From NCBI RefSeq assembly GCF_014529535.1, contig NW_023503616.1:1302001-1366000 (forward strand): DNA of 64,000 nucleotides. The letters are read 5' to 3'. The DNA is from Bradysia coprophila. Lineage: Eukaryota > Arthropoda > Insecta > Diptera > Sciaridae. Made by a program: the position numbers and the translations under genes. Numbering within the stretch: the first letter of the stretch is position 1; every line of letters begins with the position of its first letter. Positions 1 through 12,638 of the stretch are shown piece by piece. A model generated the notes under the pieces. It did no database searches, was not told where the DNA came from, and saw nothing but the letters and a program-made list of their open reading frames with translations.

Positions 1-547
1 ATTTTTTTGTGACTACAAATCTAACAAGGAAATTATAGTGAAGGGAAAAGTAGATTCTTTAGGATTCAACATAAAGACGAGCGTAAATATTATGATTGAT
101 GAGATTGAATTCTATTGTTACGTTCATATTCAGCACACATTTGGTCAATTCTCCGAAAATTGTGAGATTCTAAAAATCAAAACCTCAAAACCACCATGTC
201 TAGATGTAGACATGAAGCTGTTAACCGTTCACAGACAGATGACATATATTAGGACAGTTATCGAATCTGTTACATGAAAAAATACAACAGATTGAAAGAA
301 AATCTTTCACTTCATGTGGATTACCATGGACTTAGCTATATAAGACGACGTTACACAAAATGTTATAATCTACCGTCTGGTAAAAGTAATAACAAACTCC
401 ATGTTTTGAAAATTGTATTACAGTCGACGTCAGTGAAATTCAGTCATCACTCATACAAACAACACTGCATGTACCTTTGTAGTACAGTTTTACTACGTTT
501 ATGCAATTTTACCCATATAAACAAGTACAAGCATTTTTGTTTGTTAA

Positions 548-945
548 GAGGTTCCGAGCCTACGCTGAAATTGTAGCATACATTTCTGCGTTTCGAAATT
601 TTTGATCGCTGATATCTTTTTACGAGAGCCCTTTTTGAAAAATGTACGACCACATTTTCGAGTAAAAATATGTCAGCTTTGAATAAAAAATAAAATTGTC
701 TGTGAAAGTTTCATGTGCTTTGAGAAAACTGTACCTATGTCCCAAATTTGCATCAAAGGTACACTTTTCTCAAAGCACATGGAACTTTCACAGACAATTT
801 TATTTTTTATTCAAAGCTGACATATTTTTACTCGAAAATGTGGTCGTACATTTTTCAAAAAGGGCTCTCGTAAAAAGATATCAGCGATCAAAAATTTCGA
901 AACGCAGAAATGTAGGCTACAATTTCAGCGTAGGCTCGGAAGCTC
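548..945. mobile_element. 398-bp foldback palindrome (MITE-like)
   Basis: Two arms of about 195 bp are nearly perfect reverse complements around a short centre near 745-755. The ends read GAGGTTCCGAGCC at the left and GGCTCGGAAGCTC at the right. No clear target-site duplication was found. There is no coding capacity; short frames on both strands are mirror images of one another. The structure fits a non-autonomous foldback element, and transcripts through it would form a very long hairpin. Confidence 0.8.
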
Positions 946-1885
946 ATAATTGGAACAATTGAAAAACAGTTGAGACAAATTCGTGTCCAAATTTCACTGA
1001 CATCTACTTTAGGTACTCGCTAAGCGCGCTATATGACTAAAGAAAATACAACAAACATTTACGGTTTGTGTCTTTTCCATCTATATTTGGCAGAGAGTGC
1101 ACTAGCTTTTAGTGGAAAAGTATAGATGAAATTGCATATAGTAAGAGTAAATGACAACAAAATATTTACAGAATTACAATCGCTTAACATATTAGTGACA
1201 AAATTATATTTTAAAGAAAGTTTATGTGAATGTAATGCATGTGGGATATAGAATTATATAACTGGAGTTATTAAGTGTTTTCATATCCCCTGGAATGGAT
1301 TTACCTTTTTCGTATAAATCAATTGGGTTTTGTCATTTGAGCCCTAAAAATAATTTATGAATTTCAAACATTTTAGTATTTTTGCATTCAAAATGGCATT
1401 TTGCATTTGGCACGTTAAAAAAAGCTCTGCTTAAATTTAACTTAAACTGGTAAAGCAAGACTCGGTAGTGAGCAATTTTCATCCTATATGCTCACGATAT
1501 CCAATTTTCACTGACTTCATCAAGGCTGAAAACAATCGATTTTCGCTCCAATTACGTGCCCAATTCTCGTACTAAATTTCGTTCAATATTGAAGGAATTG
1601 ACTTTTTATTCGACCATTTTTATTAGTAAAAATTGGTCCCTTCACTCGTTAATAATAAACAAGATTGGAACGAGGGATACGAATAGGAACGCAAACGGAC
1701 GATATGTTGTGGGATGAAAATTGCCCACATATAAAAATCAAATACTTGGTTGTGTTGGTGTTGATACCTTTCGTTTCTATTGTAATAAAATGCAGAGGAA
1801 GCTTTGAAATATTTTTGGTAATCGAAATGAACTGTTTGTTGTTCAATTTTAAACCCACTTAAATAAACTGTTACGGGCGGCTATA

Positions 1886-2020
1886 ATCTGTTATCGATAG
1901 CTACTTCAGTAATAAACGACAAACACCGACTAATGCGATCTGATAAAGTAAAAAGAAATAAAGTAAATGATTTGAAATCAATCTCTTGAAAACATTTGGA
2001 TCAAATGAAGTAGTAGATCT
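1886..2020 (-). repeat. ATCTGTTA-family short dispersed repeat
   Basis: On this strand the copy begins with ATCTGTTATCGATAG and ends with AAATGAAGTAGTAGATC. The same two ends, with the same upstream TGTTACGGGCG stretch, recur at 42512-42655, while the centre differs. Shorter related copies occur throughout the window. See the family finding. Confidence 0.6.
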
Positions 2021-2570
2021 TATAGCAAAACTGCTGATACGCTTGCTATGTCATGAGTGGTCCATCCGAACCCGAGTTTTTAATACGATCCGATCGAATG
2101 TGGGTCGAGCTGAACTCAAATTTATCGGATCGGTGTCGGACGGATTTCAATTTGAATCTGACCTCTCGGAACGAGAACCCAGGTAGATCAAGTCTGGGCG
2201 GATTTCGATGGAACTCTGAACAATTTTATTAAGAATATACTGCAAATATACAGAGTTTTGAAGCTACGGAAAGCTACCGATAAAGCGATAAGCTATGTCA
2301 TAACTTTTAGTTGAAATACTTCGATCAAGAGCACGAACACACTCTAATATGTTTATCGTCTGTGAAAGGACAACAGAAAATTTGATTTTGACGACTTATC
2401 CTCTACAAACACTGTAATCGATGTGGTCCTCGCCACATTTAGTAGAGCTGAAGATTTGTGAATTAATCACTTTGAAGGACATTCACCTCGAGTTAAAACC
2501 CATCAACAAGCCAAGTATTTCATTTTGGACGATTTTTTTTAAACGCTCACAACATCTGTAATAAATTTAC

Positions 2571-4400
2571 CTTTTCGCTATGTTGTAACTGGACTAAAAT
2601 GCTGTCATATTCCTGCTTGGTTATTCTTTCCGGAAAGCAACAGGCTGTCTTGATAAACATTTTCAACGATCTCTCGAGCAACTTTAATGCAAAGTAATTT
2701 ACAAAATTAGCGACTCCCGCATTCAATGAAATCCCGATTGACCAACTCACCTGATTCACCTCACCGTAATCATAGTCGTCATATCTAATTCCTGCAATTC
2801 ACAATTCCAAATCAAATCAAAATAATTTAATCGAAAATCGGAAATCACTTACCATAAATACACTGGATATAGTTCCATATGGCACGGCGAAACTTTGATG
2901 TGTCCACATTTGTTCGATCGGCCATTGTGAAATATGTTAAATTATAGGCAGCCCGGAATTTCTCATCCAGCAAATTCCCAACATCACTGTATAACCGATT
3001 GACCAGCGAATATCCATGGTCATCCCACGAATAGTCCTGTATGCGAAATGTGGGAATACTAACGGTATCGCCTCGGCGTTGAAAGTCTTGATATGTGAAC
3101 GTTGGATCGTCGATCAAATGGCTGATATTTTGCGGCACATTCAAAACAGCCTCGGCTTTGGCTGCTGACAATTCAACGGCCTATTTTTAGTGGAACGACG
3201 GTTAGTAAACCATTTTCACGTAAATTGTTCGGGACCTACTTGTTGCTCAACGCTTTTGAAACGATTCGAAAGTTCGGCTTCGTTACATTCGGGAGACCTT
3301 TCTGACAGATTCTTCATGCGTGCCATCAACGCATCAACACCTAGATCTATACTAGCATCCAATTTGTTGTTACTATCTGAAATTGTTACAACGAGATTTT
3401 GCCGGTTAGTTAAGACTGGGTGGATGAGATAGATAGAGAGAGCGCAGGTCTGTGCTAGTCACCTTTTCAACCTTTTATAAACTGCATATCGTAAACGACG
3501 GTCAAAATAATGAGCTTAGTCAAAACGCATGTTAAAACCAATGAAGTAATCGATTCTTTACCTTCCAAACATTACCAATAGGTTAATGAACAAAGGTGAC
3601 ACTTTGTACCATGTTATATTTTGCCGTTTGTAAAAGGTTCATAAAGTGTATCGAGTGCTTAATTTGCCAAACTTACGTTTAGGTGATGACGACAACGGAT
3701 GACTAACTTCGATTATTTCAGGTAATTGAGGTAATTCGACAGTCTTTTCCACGTGTTGCTGTGGCACAGTTGAACGACTATTTTGACTAGAAGTATTTTC
3801 TAATTCTTGGGTAAGACCACATGAGAATACAAACGACGATAACGAATGAAAATGTGACAGCAAAACAATTGCATGAACTACTTCACTTAACGACCAGTTA
3901 TTTGTTCCAGTTGTCAATTCCTGATTAACAATTTTGATATGAAAGAAAATTCGATGCAATGATTCTTATCAGATAAGAAAAATGTATTTTTACCTCGATG
4001 TGCTCTTTCTTCAACAGCCAAGGTCTATGTGCTAAGATTTTGTTGATTGTGTATATCGACCTCAGTTTTGGCGGAATAAAATCTAAACCATTCAACCAAG
4101 TCCGATCACCACCTTGTTCTAGAAACGCTTTCGTATGTAGATTTATAAGATATGTGCATTTATGCCGGGCTGCAGCCTATGATCGAAAAACGATTACAAT
4201 TTTTCTCCATCGACTCACATGCATCGATTTCTTACCATAATAGCCAAATAATGTCGATAAACAAAGGGTAGAGGTCCATCACCGCACATGATGAAATTTT
4301 GAATGTTCAAAAAATGCTCCAAGTAACTGGGATGGTATCCAATCACTTTGGACACACGGTCTAATTCAAATGTATTCATCAGTCTTTCTCTGTACCCGTA
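2571..4400 (-). CDS. Sesn: Sestrin, stress- and leucine-responsive regulator of TORC1 (partial: first and last coding exons not found)
   Basis: Seven exons read in phase: 4236-4400, 3994-4176, 3677-3920, 3240-3376, 2853-3180, 2751-2791 and 2571-2681 (403 codons). The N-terminal AhpD-like half has [14 protein letters not shown], keeping the family's C-x-Y-x4-H motif, then [12 protein letters not shown] and [17 protein letters not shown]. The C-terminal half has [30 protein letters not shown] and the acidic [12 protein letters not shown] that in human SESN2 contacts GATOR2. The glutamate of HSEK, equivalent to SESN2 E451, is present. SESN2 Trp444 corresponds to Leu here, which from memory is also so in Drosophila. 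Sestrins inhibit GATOR2, and so TORC1, when leucine is low. Missing parts: the extreme N-terminus (before [11 protein letters not shown]) and the final ~28 residues after HSEK. Confidence 0.93.
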
Positions 4401-4957
4401 CTGGAAAAATCAAGTAGAAAATAAATTAATTCTTTTTTTGAATTGGAAAACGATTAAACTTTGATCGATTGATAAAATCAGAGAGACAGTGGATGGTGCG
4501 GTGTGATTTGCCAATAGGAAATGTGACAATTAACTTAGAATTGTCATTGCACATTCTTTTGATGAACAGGTTTACTTGTATTGATGTGCTGGTAAAAAGT
4601 GATTGTGTTAGATCAACTAAATGGATAAACTGTACCTACTATATGGTGTCAGAACGATAATACTATCTAGTAAGATATGAAGAAGACTTTAAAACCTCTT
4701 GACGTTCTAAATTGTTGACTTTTAAGTCGATATTCTGGGAATAAAGCACTGAAACCCCCAGATATTTATAATGACCTGCAAACATGTACATATTAAATTA
4801 GGATTCATAATCTTAGTATCCCCGTTTCACCTCTAATCTCTAAAGGTTTTATCTTTAATTTTAATGAAATTTAATTTTACATATCAAATATGCATGACAA
4901 TCATCTATAGTATAGACTTTTAAAGTTAACCACCTTCAGATATTAGAAGTGAAACGA

Positions 4958-5126
4958 GCAATACCCTCTCCAGCAACCTAAGGTGGTAAAAATGCAACGT
5001 CGCTTTGGCATTTTACATGTAAAATTAGAAATTAGTCATGAAACAGTGCATGACTCTACAAACAAACGAATAATGTGATATTTTGACAGTGTCAAAACAA
5101 AGATGGTTTGCTAGAGAGGGTATTGC
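4958..5126. mobile_element. 169-bp MITE-like element
   Basis: The ends are imperfect inverted repeats of about 20 bp: GCAATACCCTCTCCAGCAACC at the left, against GGTTTGCTAGAGAGGGTATTGC at the right read in reverse. The interior is unrelated and non-coding. No clear target-site duplication was seen. Confidence 0.55.
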
Positions 5127-6611
5127 CTATAGAGTACTATGAAATTGTTTTTTACAGTGTTTTATAGTTGTGTGATGTACTGTCTAGATTCAGTACCCTA
5201 TTTAGTGTACCACTTATGCTTGAAGTGCATTTACAGTACATAAGTCTCAAAATATCCTTTTTTTCACCAAATTCAATTAGGTGTTTATGGAGTAAAATGT
5301 AAGCCATAGCGAGGTCAGTTGTGAAACATTAGACAACTAACTGTCCTTTCTGTCCCTTAATCACTCGGAAGGTGTTCAGGTCACTGTCAATGAAAATACT
5401 CCATTTGTTTAGAAGTCAAGACTGAAGTTCTATGTTATATGAATCAAAATTCCGTCAAAATTACAAAGTCTTATTCGCAAGCTCTCTTTTTCAATCGATA
5501 TGACTTAACAGTTTCAATTTACAAAAATGTGAACCGCAGTATCTGTTTAAGGACATCATCTTTGTAAAAATTCAAAGACTTCCTGCAAACTTGAAAATTT
5601 TCCGAAATTCTCGACATGGAATTTTGAAGAATCTCTCAAACATAGGACCTGCTGTTTTCGACTATGGTATAAAATGTACGAATTATTGTTTCAAATATTT
5701 TCGGTTAGCACCGATTAGCGATAGTTCAAAATTTTCCGTTATCAATTCATTTAGTGACGTTACGATTTCTATTCTTTAGCCAGTACAACTTTGCTACTTA
5801 ATTACCACAATTAAATCAAAACAAGCTAATAATAGTACCTACACTAGACACCTTTACACGTTAAAAAAATGTGCATTAGAAATTGTAATTTACGATTTCT
5901 ATGAATCATCGCAGAAAATAAATATTCAAATTCAAGAAATGATATGCGTAAAGTAATAGGTAAAGGAATTTTCCAGATTACCATTTGATTCGATATTCCT
6001 CGATTCAGCAAAATAAACATATCGACTTTCAACAAGTCACTCAATTTTACGACCTTGACTCTAATCAATGCCGAAAAAAAAGTGTTTTCAACATTTTGGT
6101 ATCTATTTTGTTTTGATCAATTTTGAGTCGCGTATATAAAAAAACGGTCAAAATATATAACTTTCATTCATTATATTTGAATAGCGAATGATTGGGTAAA
6201 TATTTACGAACCGCACTACAGATATAGATATTACGTACGTTAACTTATATCGACCGACATGTATAATTTTCCATTTTGATAAAACACGAAGCTCTGATAA
6301 CGAATTTCAAGTTATAAATATTTACTAAGATTATCGTTTGCCGTGATTTACTCTAAATGATTCTCTGCTTTCTTTTCTCCAAGATTTTCACAAAATCTTT
6401 TACTTCATTAGTTTTAACATACCCTATACTATAAAAGGCAAGAATAGTCAAATACCCATTGCTCATTTTCCTATCGATGTCAGATAATGACTCAATTCTA
6501 ACAATAGATAACAGTCGACTCAGTATACAATAGAAATACTGTTCATGCATTTTTTCAAACTATTGTCACCGACCACGGCAGAGTAAAGTAAACCATTCAA
6601 GAGCACTTGAT

Positions 6612-6793
6612 ATGATAGATCACTGTCAATGTCGTTTGAGACGTCAAATAAGCTGTTATTTTCACAAAGCTAACCACAATATTAAAAAAAATTATATGAA
6701 GCTGTCATTGTTTGAGGTTAGCTTTGTGAAATTGACAACTTATTTGACACTATTTTAGAGAGAAGTACCGCTATTTGACACTGATCTATTAGT
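6612..6793. mobile_element. ~180-bp hairpin element
   Basis: The left arm includes ATAGATCACTGTCAA and TCACAAAGCTAACC. The right arm carries their reverse complements, GGTTAGCTTTGTGA and TTGACACTGATCTAT. The arms are diverged, so this looks like an old foldback MITE. Confidence 0.55.
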
Positions 6794-9352
6794 AGTCTTT
6801 TTTTGCGAACAATTTTTTTAAAATTTATATCAGTGTACATTTGAGTTCATTTTCATACAGTGTATTAGGTGTTTATTTGACGTTTCAAAAATGATCCGCT
6901 CCTGCCTGGTTTATTTTACTCTGCCGTGCCCCGACACGTATTGAACGAAAACGATGGGAAAACAACAGTTGAACAGTAAATATTTTGAGACAAAAATGAA
7001 TTAAACTATGGGAATTCACAGACGTAAAAAAACATCGATATTCTTTTGCTACAAAACACCTAAAGTGAAACAGCTGTACAAGTAACGAAATTGGCTTCTC
7101 ACTGTGCATAAACAATTTGTGGTTTCTTGTTGTAAAGTCACCCTCAAAACTTCGAAATGACTACGCTTACCAATTGTCAACAGAAGATGTTTTTGCGTTA
7201 ACCTTTTGCAAACCGAAACCATATCACCCGTATAATTGTCTAGCCGGTTTCTTCTATTGCTTAAAGAGATTGATGCAAAGTCTTCTGATTCAATTGTTTT
7301 AAGAAAACATAAACTTATAAAGCCAGAGCTTATCGTCTATTTTTGTTATCGCTGTCAACATAGCCGTAATAGGTAAAAGATTGGGTTGAGAACTGTGTAT
7401 ATTTACACGTGTACATAATATAGCTCAATTAAATAACTCTTCTGAAAATGACCCGACGACGTGCCCCATTCTATCGATTAAATTGAAGTGGCAAAAGCTA
7501 CATTTATTTGTAAACTAAACAAAATTATACCCCAGCACCCCACTGGCATCGACTCTTATGGTACAATGCTCCGCCAAAAATAATGAATTCGTTTTCGTAT
7601 ATAAATTTACACTCAATAATAAACATGATGAAACGCGATGAATAAATTTCATCATCAACATCTTTTGACGAAAAAAAAGAAGACAAGAAAATAGATACCT
7701 ACACTGCTTCGTCATTTTGTATATGACGAAAAATATAATACGTGAAACAAAACTCCCACGTTATTTTCCTTTTTGTCACATTCCTTCATTATACATGTTC
7801 AAGTTTTGTTTATTTATTCAATGGTAGCTGATATCCGGGGTTGTTTACATAGAATTATCTGATTTTGGTGTTAATTGACAAGGCTTAGAAGTGTAGATTA
7901 CTACAAATTTTCGTAATATTGATTTGTCTGGTAGAACTGTTGCTAGGTCAAACAGAAATGGTTCATCTCATGGAAACGACTAATTAAGTCATAGGAATCT
8001 ACTGTCGACGACAAGAATAAACTGTGGATTTGATAGGTATTGGCTAATACAACAAAATGTTTTTTTAAATATTGAAGTAGTAGATCTGTTATCAAATTCT
8101 TGGGGATACTTCACACGAACGAATTAACAGATTGGATGACTGTATTGCGATATGATTCCAATTTTCGAAACGCTAGCTAATATAGTTCTAGACAAAGGAA
8201 GAGATTACCGTATAGCAATATAATCCAAAGAAATTTGAATTGCAATACGGTAATTTGTTACTGAAATAAACATATTATCAGCTGATTCAACGTGTTGACG
8301 AATGCTCATTAATTTTTAATGAAATTTATTTCCTTATTCGGTTTAGTTCAATCGTATTCTACAATTACCATTACCGACTATGCCGGTAAAAAAAAAATAA
8401 TCGAGTTACAAGTTCTTGAATTGATTGTTAGAAAATCGTTTAAAATAAAACAAACATTTTTAGGAATTCATTTTCTGAAATAAAATCATGCAATCCAAAT
8501 AAAGGTGTTTTGTTTCAGTAAACTGTAAACTCCCAACACAGTCGAATTATGCAAATGATCCAATGTCATTGTTATTAAGTATTTAATTACAAATTAATTT
8601 AATTTCATATTATTTTATCGGTAGGAAGGTTTAGATGTACTCGCATTTAATTTTAATTGATTGAGTGATACATGGTTGGTTAGTCCTTGTATTGATATTG
8701 AAATTGATATATTGTTTATTATACTTCACTGGTGTGTATTTACGTAACAGAGTAAACAATAAGCATATTGTTTCACCTACCAGTTGTTAACATGATTTAT
8801 GCTAATGTTACAAAATAAACAATGGAAATATAGCAGTTGAAACTAATTAAGTTTGTTATTTTTTTAAATAAATGCATTGTTAAAGGGTTCATCTGATGAG
8901 AATGAATTAGGTTTTGTTATTACATGACCGTTTCGCATTGTAGGTGGATTTGAATTTTCAATGCAAGCTCAACCACATAATTCATGGCAATTTTTACACT
9001 GGACAAAAAGAATAATTAGGAATACAGCAAAGGTACAGCAAAGAACTATTGCAACTTCTAACAGTTTCTATGCGATATATGTAATCAATTCCCTTCTGTT
9101 CATTCCACTTTAATAAATTCATTCAACATCACAACACGTGTATGTACTTGTATAATAATATCGATGTCGCATGTGGAATGAATACATTAAAATTTTAATT
9201 ATATGGATGTGTACATGAATTAGTCAAATTTTGAATGTTTTTTTGTCTTTAGAGAGTTGTAACGTTTTTAATTTAAAAGTGGTAAGAGTATCCAGGTATA
9301 AAAATCAAATCTGTCACTTCTTATTCTTAAAGTGTCGCCTAGTGCTGAACAC

Positions 9353-9716
9353 AAAGTCTTTTACTTCGTTTGTTTAACCCGATGGGAACCGCACTGAAAA
9401 GAGTTACGAAGAGTTGCAATCTGAAAAAAATAGTTGCAAAAGAGTTGCACGCAAAAATAAAGAGTTGCATGCGGAAAAAAGAGTTGTACGCGGAAAAAAA
9501 GAGTTGCAAAAGAGTTGCACGCGGAAAAAAAGACTTTTAAAAGAGTTGCATGCCGAAAAAAAGAGTTGCGAAAGAGTTGCACGAGGAAAAAGAGTTGCAA
9601 AAGAGTTGCAAATTCAGTGCGGTTCCCCTCGATTTAACCATTCATTTACGATGTATAATTGCATAAGTCATAGCACATCGCTGATTTTTTTGTGCTGCTG
9701 TTGATAACAGATGATG
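9353..9716 (+). repeat. ATCTGTTA-family repeat interrupted by a nested element
   Basis: The 5' end, TCTTTTACTTCGTTTG, and the 3' end, GTTGATAACAGATGATG, match other family copies. A separate TIR element (9380-9632) sits between them. Removing that element together with one copy of its 7-bp target duplication gives a normal-length copy. Confidence 0.6.
9380..9632. mobile_element. 253-bp TIR element with an internal ~20-bp tandem array
   Basis: The TIRs contain GGGAACCGCACTGA (9384-9397) and TCAGTGCGGTTCCC (9614-9627) and extend outward to about 27 bp with mismatches. Both sides are flanked by TTTAACC (9373-9379 and 9633-9639), a 7-bp target-site duplication. Almost the whole interior is a variable tandem array built from AAGAGTTGCACGCGGAAAAA-type units. 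A long lysine/glutamate-rich open frame through it is a by-product of the repeat and not a gene. Confidence 0.75.
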
Positions 9717-12515
9717 ATTAGCCGTTTTAAAGTCATGATAAATCACTTTAAACAATAAAGAAAGAAACTGTCGTCATTACACCAATTTCATTCGACGAAT
9801 GAATCATTTCGTCGATATATCGAACAAAAATATAATTTAAAACAAAAAAAAAATATATTTTTTTATCGGCGCATAGCTTAATCTAGGTCACTTCAATAAT
9901 TGCAATTATGATAATCAATTGTCTATCTCATGAGAACGCGCACACATTCATAGTGGAAATTTTGAAAATGAAAAAATCTTTCTCGCTTTAAAAAGATAAC
10001 AAACTGATTTGGTTGAAATTGATACTGGACTGTGTTTTAGAGTTGCCAAGCGTAGCGTACAGATTTGCAGAAAAATATGGTAAAACTGATTGAAACTAGT
10101 TTTTTGACGCAGATACTTTAGTAATGCGATCATTTGCTGCGTTTTTGAATTTATCATCAGAAGGAGGAGCTTTGTATTTGAAAAGCATCGAGCTCAAAAA
10201 TTACATTGATTCACAATACTAAAAATGAAATTTAAATTGACGACAGACCAGAATCTCGTAAGTAGGTAGATATTAGTATCTAAGATTCTAAGCCAGAGCT
10301 ACATCCGTAGTCTTTTTCTACCTTAAATAGATGTTAAGCACATCATTAGAATAAATTAGCTTCTACTAAACAACCATATGAAGCCTGACAATGCAGGCCA
10401 TCACTTGAAAAGACTAAACCTCACAAATCCAATTACTTAATTCTATCACCATTTCCATCTTTATCACTACCGTCGACTACTAATTACCGTTTTCAATTTT
10501 ACAAAGGGAAATTTATTACAGCCATATGTTTTCGTCACAAAGAAATGGGATGGAAAAAGGGATGATTGCTTACGTTTATTGCACCAAAACAAATTAATTG
10601 AAATAATTGTACGATAAGCGAACACTGATGGTGTTTACTACTTTATAAACATACAATAAAATGTCACTTCAATAAAAAAAAGATTAATTATCTTTGTTGA
10701 TGTTGATGTTAAATAGAAATAAAAGCTTATCTGTGCCTATTTTTGTACAAAAAGACTGAAAACAAAATTACATAAAACAAATTGATTTACGAGTTTTTAC
10801 TTTACCTCTTGATAAATCAAGCATTTTATGCATACGTAATGTGTAATATGTAATATACATGTTACAGGTATAGCGATAACTCTAGTTTATAACCCTGGCC
10901 AACTGGTTGGTAGAATGCCCTAACTTAACTTTCATCGACATTTTAGAAGGCTATAGTCCTAGGAAGAAAAAAGACACCATAACGAATGATAGCCACACAA
11001 TTTAGGCACATAAGTGTCGAAAAGAATTCAATTTTCTCCAGAAAAGTGCAGCAAGAGTTTTGATAAGGAATCACTGCACGCACTCTATAAGTATGACAAT
11101 GTAAGCGGAACTTTTTTTTTAATAAATCCAAAGACACAACATATCGCAAAACATCCTATTCACTTTCACTTGTCAAACAATTAATAATAAATTGATAAGA
11201 GTGTAATATTCAGACTCTCAAATTTCGTCTGGATATGAAAAATAATTGTTTTTACATTGAAATAAAACAACACTTACGAATTGAAAATAAACTGTCTGCT
11301 ACTTTTGCACTACACAACAATGTCCCTGAGTAATCTTATCAATTAAATGAAATTCTTCTCGTATTAATTTCCTAGAAAATGAATAATTTTTCGTAAAGTC
11401 AATGTACTGTACTACAGACGGTCAGTCAAAACCAGAATATTAAATTAGGGTTATCAACACAACACTTTCACAATTTTTATTATATTTTACTTTTATCAAT
11501 TTCAACAAAGACGTTGCGATTATTTTTAATGTAGGTTAAGCTAATTTAAGAGTTCTTTTTTTGATAAAAGATAATTCACCGAAATGTGCGTCGTATTAGA
11601 ATTTTAGGATAAATAATGAGAAAGTCATAAACCATACGAAAGCATCATTTGAAAATGTATTCATCGAGCAACCAATCAAAATATATACAATGTATACTAT
11701 ACATATGTGCTGAATCACATAACTTTTAATAACGGCTTCTAGCTTAGAAAACGCTTAAAATTGAAGGTTTCGCATTGTCCGAACCTGGGAATACATTTTA
11801 AGCTAAAAAATTATTGATTTGAGGTTATTCGACTTTCGCCAACAATATTCCATGTACCAAAAACACAACTTTTTGTCAGATAAATATCAAATTTAGGTGT
11901 CCCAATTCAAATCAGATGTTGTATTTGACTCACCGCGGTCCATTTAGCATATTTAAAGTTTAATTTACATTTTTGCACATTTTCATCAAATTTCGAGGCG
12001 AGATTAAAGTCTCAAAATCACCATCGGGGAACTTTGACAATCAGTCATGAACTCAAAAAATATTTTTTAGACTTGATCTTTTTTTATAAAATAATCTGTG
12101 AAGCCTGGAGATTAGATTACCATGTTGACTCAACGTTTTATGTACACTGAGCCCACCGTAAAAAATCGATATATGTGATGTGGACCGAAAACGACGAAAT
12201 TTTCAAAAATCGATCTGGCGGCAGCACAAAATCAAAGTTTGAAAATTTTTTTCTTCCATAAAATGATCAGATGGACCAGCTGAGTGGATTTCCGGCTGAG
12301 CCTTAAAAGAACTAAGACATTTTGTAAAAACCGCTACACCCTATTGGGCACTTGTCAAAATATTTCTTTCTCTTTCATCATAAACGTAGAAAAAATTGTC
12401 AAACTCAATATTGTGTAAATTCATTCAGCATGTAAAGTGTAAAGCTGTTAACACGGCACTTAGTGAAAAATACCTTCGCATCGGAATACAATACATCCTC
12501 GTTATTATAGTATGT

Positions 12516-12638
12516 TGTGTTACAAGTATTGTAATGTTGATTTTTTCAGCGCTAGACCCAAGTTTTCCTTACGAGCGGAGCGAGTAAGGAAAATTGGGTC
12601 GTGTGCTGAAAAAATCTCATTACAATACGTGTAACACA
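12516..12638. repeat. Inverted repeat / hairpin
   Basis: The left arm TGTGTTACAAGTATTGTAATG pairs with CATTACAATACGTGTAACACA at the right. The inner parts TTTTTTCAGC and CCTTAC pair with GTAAGG and GCTGAAAAAA, and the loop is GAGCGGAGCGA. The related half-motif TTTTTTCAGCACACG with TTTTCCTTACTCG recurs near 23460-23490, so this is part of a dispersed family. Confidence 0.5.

Larger units (their letters stand above)
1..2570. other. Non-coding flank 3' of the Sestrin exons
   Basis: No gene was recognised here. The stretch holds a large near-perfect palindrome (548-945) and one copy of the dispersed ATCTGTTA repeat (1886-2020). The Sestrin gene enters from the right on the minus strand, and its terminal coding exon (about 28 residues in the family) should lie here or beyond the window edge; I could not find it. 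Short open frames inside 447-962 are the two arms of the palindrome, not genes. Confidence 0.6.

Noticed and set aside
447-962. Two related open frames on opposite strands
   Set aside because: They are the two arms of one palindrome.
9384-9630. Possible CRISPR-like array
   Set aside because: Units are contiguous with variable A-runs, with no unique spacers, in a eukaryotic context.
9414-9704. Lys/Glu-rich open frame of about 96 codons
   Set aside because: It is the translation of a ~20-bp tandem array inside a TIR element.
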